Below, piece by piece: positions 57,440 to 64,000 of a stretch of 64,000 bases of DNA. The stretch's first letter is position 1. Each line of letters opens with the position of its first letter. Source of the stretch: Dasypus novemcinctus (taxonomy: Eukaryota > Chordata > Mammalia > Cingulata > Dasypodidae); the NCBI RefSeq assembly GCF_030445035.2, contig NC_080673.1:198832216-198896215 (forward strand), written 5' to 3'. A program made the position numbers and the translations under genes. The notes under the pieces were generated by a model, which did no database searches, was not told the DNA's origin, and saw only the letters and a program-made list of their open reading frames with translations.

Positions 57440-59526
57440 TAAAATTATGTAGAGTTCCATTCCCACAGGTTTTTGAACAACAAGCAAAAGCTGTTAGAAC
57501 CATCTACCTCAAAACTCCAGGAAACAGTTAAAGGGTTGCACAAAATGGGGAAGTCCTGAATCAAAAAAATACAATTTAAAAAAAAACAAAAAATGAGAAG
57601 CTTCTGGAAATTTTGCTGGCCTCTCCTCCAACCATCCCAGATGAAATATAGAATCACCCTGTGCTCCCATTGTGGGACATAGACCTTTCTAGAGGGAGCA
57701 TAGCAACCCATGTGCACGCAGGGGTGGCTTTATGTTAGTGCCAATCTATCAGGGAGCAACTGAAAGACTGTACCAGAATGCACCTCTTGAGCTCATCCTC
57801 TCAGAATTTGCCCTATATGCAGAAGCAGCTTGCTCACAGCTAAAGCAGTATGAGAAACAATTAAATCAAAGTGATCTGGTACAAAGAATTACCTCCTTTA
57901 AGACATACAATAGAGCATGTAGAGAGAGGGTCTAGTTCTTTGAGAGTAGAAGGGCCTTCAAAGTCTTATAAAATGTGAGAAGCACAAACCTAGGGTGAGG
58001 TGTAGTCTCAGAAAAGATGGAGAGAATCCTACACTTTTGCTTTAGACTGCTTGTCTTGGTGGGGGGGCTAAACTCTGAAGAAAAACTCCAGCCAGCACTG
58101 AATCACCTTGCAAAGAATGTGAAAAGTGCTTTTTGCATTGGTTTGTTTTGTTAGCTTCTGGGAAGCAAAGGGGATTTCTGTCATACCATTAGTTGGACAT
58201 AAACTTAAAGAAGACACAATTCAGGGGCTAAATCTCTGAGAAAACAAAATAAAATATTAAAATGTGCAATGTGCAACAAAACTTTCAAGATTAGAAGGAA
58301 AAAATAGACAATTCTATATTAATAATAGGAGAGTTCAATACACCACTTTCAATAATGGATAGAACATCTAGGCCAAAGATCAATATAGAAATGTAGATGT
58401 AAATGACACTATAATCCAACCAGACCTAACAGACCTATATAAAGTATTTCACTCAACAACAGCAGAATACATATTCTTTTCTAACTCACATTGGTAATTC
58501 TCTTATATAAACCATGTTAGGTCATAAAACAATTTTTAATAAATTTAAAAATATTGAAGTAATAAAATGTATCTTTTCTAACTGAAATATAATGAACCTA
58601 GAAAGCAATAACAGATGCTGAGCTGGAAAATTCACATATACATGGAATTTCAATAACACATTCTTAAACAACCAATAGGTCAAAGAAGAAATCACAAGGT
58701 AATTTACAAAATATCTTGAGGCAAATGAATATGAAAACACAATATATCAAAACTTATGGGACACCGCAAAGCAATGTTGAAAGGGAAATTTATAACTCTA
58801 ATTGCTTACATTAAAGAAGAATAAAGGTCTAAAATTAGAGACCTAACCTCACAACAGGAGGAACAAGGAAAAGAACAGCAAACTAAATCCAAGATGAACA
58901 GAAAGAAAGAAATAGTGAATAATATAGTGGAGATAAACTAAAAATGAAAATAGAATCAACTAAGTCAAAAGTTGTTTCTTTGAAAAGATAATTAATTCAA
59001 CAAATCTTTATTTAAACTAACAAAGAAAAAGAGGATGCAAATAGCTAAATTAATAAATGGAAGGGGCAACATTACAATTGAACCCAGTTGTAATGCTATA
59101 AAAAGGATTATTAAAAATATTACTACAAATAATTGCATGTCAACAAATTAGATAACCTAGATAACAAATTCCTAGAAGCACACAAACTACTTTAACTGAC
59201 AAAAAAAGGAAAAGATCTCAACAGACCAATAACATGTAAAGAGTTTGAATTAGTATCAAAAGTAATTGAAATCCTGCCAACAAAGAAAAGTTAAGGACCA
59301 GAGGGCTTCACTGATGAATTTTATGAAACACTGCAAGAATAATTCACACCGATCTTGCTCAAACTCTTCCAAAAATGTGAAGAGAAGCAAACACTCCCTA
59401 ACCAATCCAAATAAAGACACCACGAGAAAAGATAGAGATTGATATCCCTTATGAACATAGATACAAATATTCTCAACAAAATACAAGGGAACAGAATACA
59501 GTAGTACATTTGAAGAATTATCCATG
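57440..59526 (+). pseudogene. Old L1 remnant: 5' UTR joined to ORF2 by an internal deletion
   Basis: The 57440-58290 part resembles the 5' UTR of the old L1 at 27486-34318 (shared ATAAACTTAAAGAAGA-like and GGGGCTAAATCTCTGAG-like strings near 58198-58240). At about 58300 it passes directly to ORF2 endonuclease sequence (GGAGAGTTCAATACACCAC) and then linker and RT sequence to about 59520, with ORF1 missing. No open frame remains. The left boundary is approximate. Confidence 0.65.
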
Positions 59527-62504
59527 TCATAAAGATGGTGACATAAGATATCCCCTTAAAAAACAACAACAACAAAATCCTCCCTAAACATTCAGCAAAT
59601 AAAAGAACAAACCCTGCTTATTTTGACCTCTGGAAGATGGTAGAGACTTGAGAAGGAATTCACAAATACTAAATTGAAGAAAGAGAAAAATATCAGATAG
59701 GAAACATCACCACAGGCCAGTCAGTCTACTCACTCTCCATCACCTACTCCTACACAGTTTGAGAGTTTCTCAGACACAGGGCCTGGGTCCCTCCCACATC
59801 CTACTGGGGAAACAGACTATACAGTTCACAGCACAGCATTGAGTTAGAACTCCACACATATCCAAGCACAAGGACCCAAGTCCACAGAGATTCAAGGCAG
59901 AACAAAGCCACTGAGGAGTGATGAATAAAAAAGGTCCCCAGGAGGAAAATGGGAGAGGGATTTAGAAAGAAAGAGAGGGCAGTAGAAGCTGCACTAGGAA
60001 AGTATTGTGCTCACACAATTCAGTTTCTGTTGACTGGAACACCCAAAGCCATGCACATGGAGAGCTGACACAACAAGATGATGCAAGAAAAAGAAACACA
60101 GATTCCCGAGCTGCTGACAACAACAGAAGCAGACAAAGAAGAAGACACAGCAAATAGACACAGAGAATGGACAACCAGGGTGGGGTGGGGTGGGGGAAGA
60201 AGGGGGGAAAATTAAATAAATAAATAAATAAATCTTTTTTAAAAATGCAAAATGGACTTTTCTGGAGCTGTCCACCTTTCTGGATTGACCCACCTGGCTC
60301 CACATGGAACTTGGAAGAAACCAGAGAAAAAAATTGGAGTTAAGGTGAACTGCTGTAAAACAGGAGGTTACCAGAATGGAAAGGAATAAGGAAAATGGGG
60401 CACTAAGTGAGGGAATGAATTTAAACAAGTCATAGAAGCTTGGGAGAAAATTCTGGACAAACACAAACAAAACAGATCAATATTCCTGGTGAAGGAACAG
60501 AATAAAAGAACTTGCACAAAAAGTGAAATCTTAAAAATTATATCACAAATTCAGGGCAAAAATCAGACGAAGGGCTGAGAAAATCTGATCAATTAAACCT
60601 GGGGTATTCTAAAGGTCTAGAACTAGTTGGGCCAAGCATCAAAGAAGAGCATTAACACAAAGCCAATCAACAATAAAATCCTAGACAAGATGAATAAATG
60701 GATCTTCAAAGTTAACTGATCGAAATAATCAGATGACTAGAAATCAGCAAAAAAAAAAAAAAAAAAATACAAGCCATACTTAGAAATAGGAAGAGATAGC
60801 TCAGTCAAGGGAACAAATTAAGCCTTCAGAAGAGGCACAGAATTTGGAACAATTAATCAAAGATGTTCAAACAAATCTAAATCAATTTAAGGAAATAAAG
60901 GGACATATGCATAAACAGATAAAGGATATTAAAAAGACAGTGTGTGAGCATGAAGAATTTAAAAGTATAAAAGAAACATAACAAAAATTATGGGAATGAA
61001 AGACACAATAGTAAAGATTTAAAAAATACATTAGAGGGATACAACAGAAGATTTGAATAGAAGAATAAAGAATCAGTGAACTACAAGACAAACAATTGAA
61101 ATCATGCTGTTGGAAGAATAGATTGAGAAAAGAATAGAAAACTTGCAGTGTCTCAGAGATTTGAGTGACAGCATGAAGCCCACAAACATATGCATCATGG
61201 TGTCCCAGAAGGAAAAGAAAAAGAAAAAGTGGCAGAAATAATATTTAAGGAAATAACAGCAAAAGATTTCCAAACTCTTCTGAAGGACATAAATATGTAT
61301 GTATAAGAAGTACAACATACTCCAAACAGATTAAATTGTAATATACCTACTCCAAGACACATAGTAATCAGATTGTCAAATGCCAAAGGCAAAGAGAGAA
61401 TTCTGAAAACAGGAAGAGAAAAACAGTTTGTCACATAAAAGAAATCCACAATGAAACTAAGAGCTGATTTCTCATCAGAAACTATGGGTGTGTAAAGACA
61501 GTGATATGATATATTTAAGGAACTGAAAGAGGAAAACTGCTGGCCAAAAATTCTTTATCCAGAAAAATTTTCCTTCAGAATGAGGGAGAGTTTAGAGTAT
61601 TCACAGATAAACAGAAACTGAGAGAGTCCATCAACAAGAGACTTGCCATATAAGAATTACTAAAGGGAGTTCTGCAGGTTTAAAGAAAAAGAAAGGAGAG
61701 AGTGGCTTGGAGTAGTGTGAATAAATGAAGATCTTCAGTAAGTGTAACTAAAAGGGTAAATGTAGCTAAAAAGGTAAATTAAAAACCCAAAAGTACTGTA
61801 TCCTCAATATACAACTCTACTCTTTAATTCCTATAAGAATCAGAATACAGCTGAACCAGGAAAAGATATATTTCCTTATAAGAGCAGAAAACATGTAAGC
61901 TATTGAAGGTAAGTTGTTATCTTATCAAATTAGTAGGTTATAGATGTAGATTGTGTAATGTAAAATACAGGTAAACAGAAAGAAGTTATTTTTAAAAAAC
62001 ACAAAAACAAAAATTAAGAAGGAATCAATCAGAATACAGAAAAGGAGGATGCAATAAAGGAAAAGAGATATAAGAAATATAATATATAAAAACCAAAGGA
62101 CAAAATGGCTGAATTAAATACTGCCTTTATGTAATAACACTGAATGTTAATGGTTAAACTCCCCAATCAAAAGGCAGAGAGTGGTAGAAGGGAAAAAAAA
62201 AATTATCCAACTACGTATTGTTTACAAGAGACTCACCTTAGAAGCAAAGACACAAATAGATTGAAAGTGAAAGATTTAGAAAAAGTATTCCATGAAAATA
62301 GTAACATAAAAAGAGAAGGAGCAGCTATATTAATATTGAACAATATAGTTTTTAAGTCAAAAGCTGTGATTATGAGGTGAAACTTTAGGTCGTATATGTT
62401 ACTAGAGTAAAAATTAAGAGATAAAACAGGACTACACAGTACATTTAACTGTATTATAGATGATGGTTAATAATACAAGTATAGGAATGTTATTTCGTGG
62501 ATTA
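59527..62504 (+). pseudogene. Old L1 remnant with ORF1, truncated in ORF2
   Basis: A fresh L1 start at AAAGATGGTG (59531-59540) begins a 5' UTR (interrupted by a DAS SINE), an ORF1 remnant about 60700-61690 (plus-strand phrases equal to GTGACAGCATGAAG and TTTATCCAGAAAAA), the ORF2 start near 62100-62390 (the 62144-62380 frame has [11 protein letters not shown]), then an abrupt jump at about 62385 to 3'-UTR-like sequence that runs into the ERVL LTR. Confidence 0.65.
60035..60245 (+). mobile_element. 5'-truncated DAS-type SINE
   Basis: The body phrase GACACAACAAGATGATGCAA, then AACAGAAGCAGACAAAGAAG and GGACACAGAGA-like strings, match the body of 22515-22835 in the opposite orientation. No tRNA head. 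It ends in a (TAAA)n tail at 60210-60232 and lies within an old L1 5' UTR. Confidence 0.75.
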
Positions 62505-62948
62505 TGTATTAGTTAGGGTTCTCTAGAGAAACAGAATCAACAGGAAATATCTGTTACTAGTAAGAGATTTTATAAGTCTCTCAAGTGACCATGGATATGC
62601 ACAAGTCCAGATTCCACAGGCAGGCTGCAAATCAGTGGCCCTGATGAAAGTCCAATGAAGGTCCTTGATGAGTTTCTGGGAGGCATTGGCTGTCCAAACA
62701 AGAGCTGGAAAATTTTTCCTGAATGCTGAAATCACTTCCCCTTTTAAGGCATTCAGCTGATTGGATAAAGCATCACACATTGCTGATGGCAATCTCCCTG
62801 ACTGATGTAAATGTAGTCAGCTATCTATGCAGTAAAGTCACTGGTGACTAAAGTCCATAAATGTGTTACAATTAGCCCAGTGCTTGATTGACAAAACAAC
62901 TGGGCACAATTACCTGGCTGAGTTGACACATTAGCCTAACCATCGACA
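62505..62948 (-). repeat. 3' LTR of an ERVL-type provirus
   Basis: TGTATTAGTTAGGGTTCTCT at 62505 is the usual (reversed) end of MLT2/ERVL LTRs, and the LTR runs to CATCGACA at 62948. Just beyond it, in element sense, GACAAGGGGTGAA is a polypurine tract next to the LTR start. The provirus is therefore on the minus strand with its 3' end at the left. Confidence 0.8.
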
Positions 62949-64000
62949 TTCACCCCTTGTCAATTCGGAAACCATACACATTACCTTAAACCATACTTAG
63001 TTTCTAAGTAAAAATAACAACAGACATGCATATATATATATATATTTCCACCTAACAATGTTCAACTCTCCTGTGTCCAGCCAGAAACTCATTAATCCCC
63101 TATAGAATAGGGTGCAAGTTCTTGGGTAATATTCACCTTAAACTTGACATCCTCAAATATTGTGACATGAAAATCATTCAACTTGTCATATGATAAGGGA
63201 AAAAGTTGAGAAAGAAGACAAAGAAATTCACTTTATGTGCATATACAATCAAAATCATAATGAAACAAGAAAGAAAGATTCATGACTATTACAGTCCTCA
63301 TTTCTGTTACTGGTCACGTGGTCAAAGTTCATATTTTATCACTACTTTCTTCCACTATTTACTCCATGTTCCCATTACCCTCACAAGCAATTCAACTGGC
63401 TGTGGTTCTTTACCCGGTGGGATGACCCAAACTTTCAATGGCCCACCTGAAGTTTCTGGGCCATTGTTAGTCCTGCTTGGATTGGGTTTTTGCAATTTTC
63501 CATTTGCTTTACTCACAGAACATGGAAGTACTAGGAGATGCCTTAGAGGATCGCCTGTATTCCAGGCAAATTCTTCTTTACCCCGGGTAGGTAATGCAGT
63601 ACTATTTCCCCTTGATAGTCAGGATCAATGGACCCAGCCAGTACAGTAATTCCCTTCTTTACCTCTTGATTCAGAGGTAAGAGGAGTCCAAAGTGGCCAG
63701 CATCAGTTTTAACTTCCAGGTCAATGGAATTATTGTTGTGTTCCCTGGTGGCAGCACTCCTCCTTTTGGGACTAAAACCTGTAGATCAGCAGAACTTGAG
63801 GTTGCAGGGACAAGAAGCAAAAACTGTTTGTAGTGAGTCACTAGGAGTAATAGTGAGTGGTTCCACTCCCATTTCCTCCCCTTGATTCCTGGACCCATGG
63901 ATCCTGGTTATGGAAGAAACAGCACAATTGAATGGATGTTGATTTAGAGCATACACAACCTCCTAGAAAACATTGCCCCAACCCTAAAAGGTATTGCCAC
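62949..64000 (-). pseudogene. ERVL internal region with dUTPase-like frame, cut by the window edge
   Basis: The part of an ERVL next to its 3' LTR normally encodes dUTPase at the end of pol, with no envelope gene. The minus-strand frame 63671-63898 contains VPKGGVLPPGNTTIIPL, which resembles the start of the dUTPase core, and dUTPase-like coding resemblance continues in other frames toward 63400, so the gene is broken. The rest toward the LTR is non-coding, with a (TA)n run at 63030-63046. The remaining pol, gag and the 5' LTR lie beyond 64000. Confidence 0.65.

Noticed and set aside
63206-63649. 147-aa plus-strand ORF
   Set aside because: Antisense of the ERVL dUTPase-like region.
1-64000. 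CRISPR arrays, operons, prophage or other prokaryotic systems
   Set aside because: The repeats are LINEs, SINEs and LTR elements, coding density is very low, and no spacer-repeat pattern or prokaryotic gene layout exists.

Overview
The window is vertebrate nuclear DNA, almost certainly from a placental mammal. It is AT-rich and consists mostly of interspersed repeats. I found no convincing host protein-coding gene. The repeat set points to a xenarthran, and the armadillo lineage fits best: dimeric and full-length tRNA-derived SINEs of the DAS type, one lineage of L1 elements with an unusually long 3' untranslated region, and a MaLR-like LTR family seen three times. The species call is inference. 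Old MIR, L2, MER5, MLT1 and L1M fragments give the usual mammalian background.

Layout. 1-7425: degenerate plus-strand L1 pieces, split by a minus-strand MaLR-like provirus (852-3568, 5-bp target duplication), a solo LTR of the same family (5481-6102) and a dimeric DAS SINE (6478-6692). 8276-18199: a young full-length minus-strand L1 of about 9.9 kb, flanked by a perfect 15-bp target duplication. Its ORF1 (322 aa) and ORF2 (1272 aa) are both open, and its 5' UTR holds a CpG-dense array of 51-bp repeats. 18200-22510: old non-coding DNA with MIR scraps and one unidentified 72-codon ORF. 22515-27485: a DAS SINE, MIR/L2/MER5 fragments, and an ancient L1 ORF2 into which two 5'-truncated young-lineage L1 tails have inserted. 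27486-34318: an old, near full-length minus-strand L1 carrying a retroposed U1 snRNA pseudogene. 34319-45480: mostly old unique DNA with MIRs and MLT1-type LTRs, plus one stretch that looks like an exon (39448-39691). 45523-55083: a decayed plus-strand L1 of the same long-3'UTR lineage as the intact one. 55085-62504: further L1 remnants in series with a truncated DAS SINE. 62505-64000: the 3' LTR and adjoining dUTPase-like region of a minus-strand ERVL provirus that runs off the window.

How the parts relate. The L1 lineage supplies the autonomous machinery: ORF1 RNA-binding chaperone, and ORF2 endonuclease and reverse transcriptase. Its by-products are visible nearby, namely 5'-truncated L1 tails with target duplications, DAS SINEs with A-rich tails, and the U1 retropseudogene. 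The most notable object is the intact 9.9-kb L1. Its promoter array has a two-level tandem structure (a 254-bp block of five units present twice), and an older relative in the same window has a different promoter repeat block.
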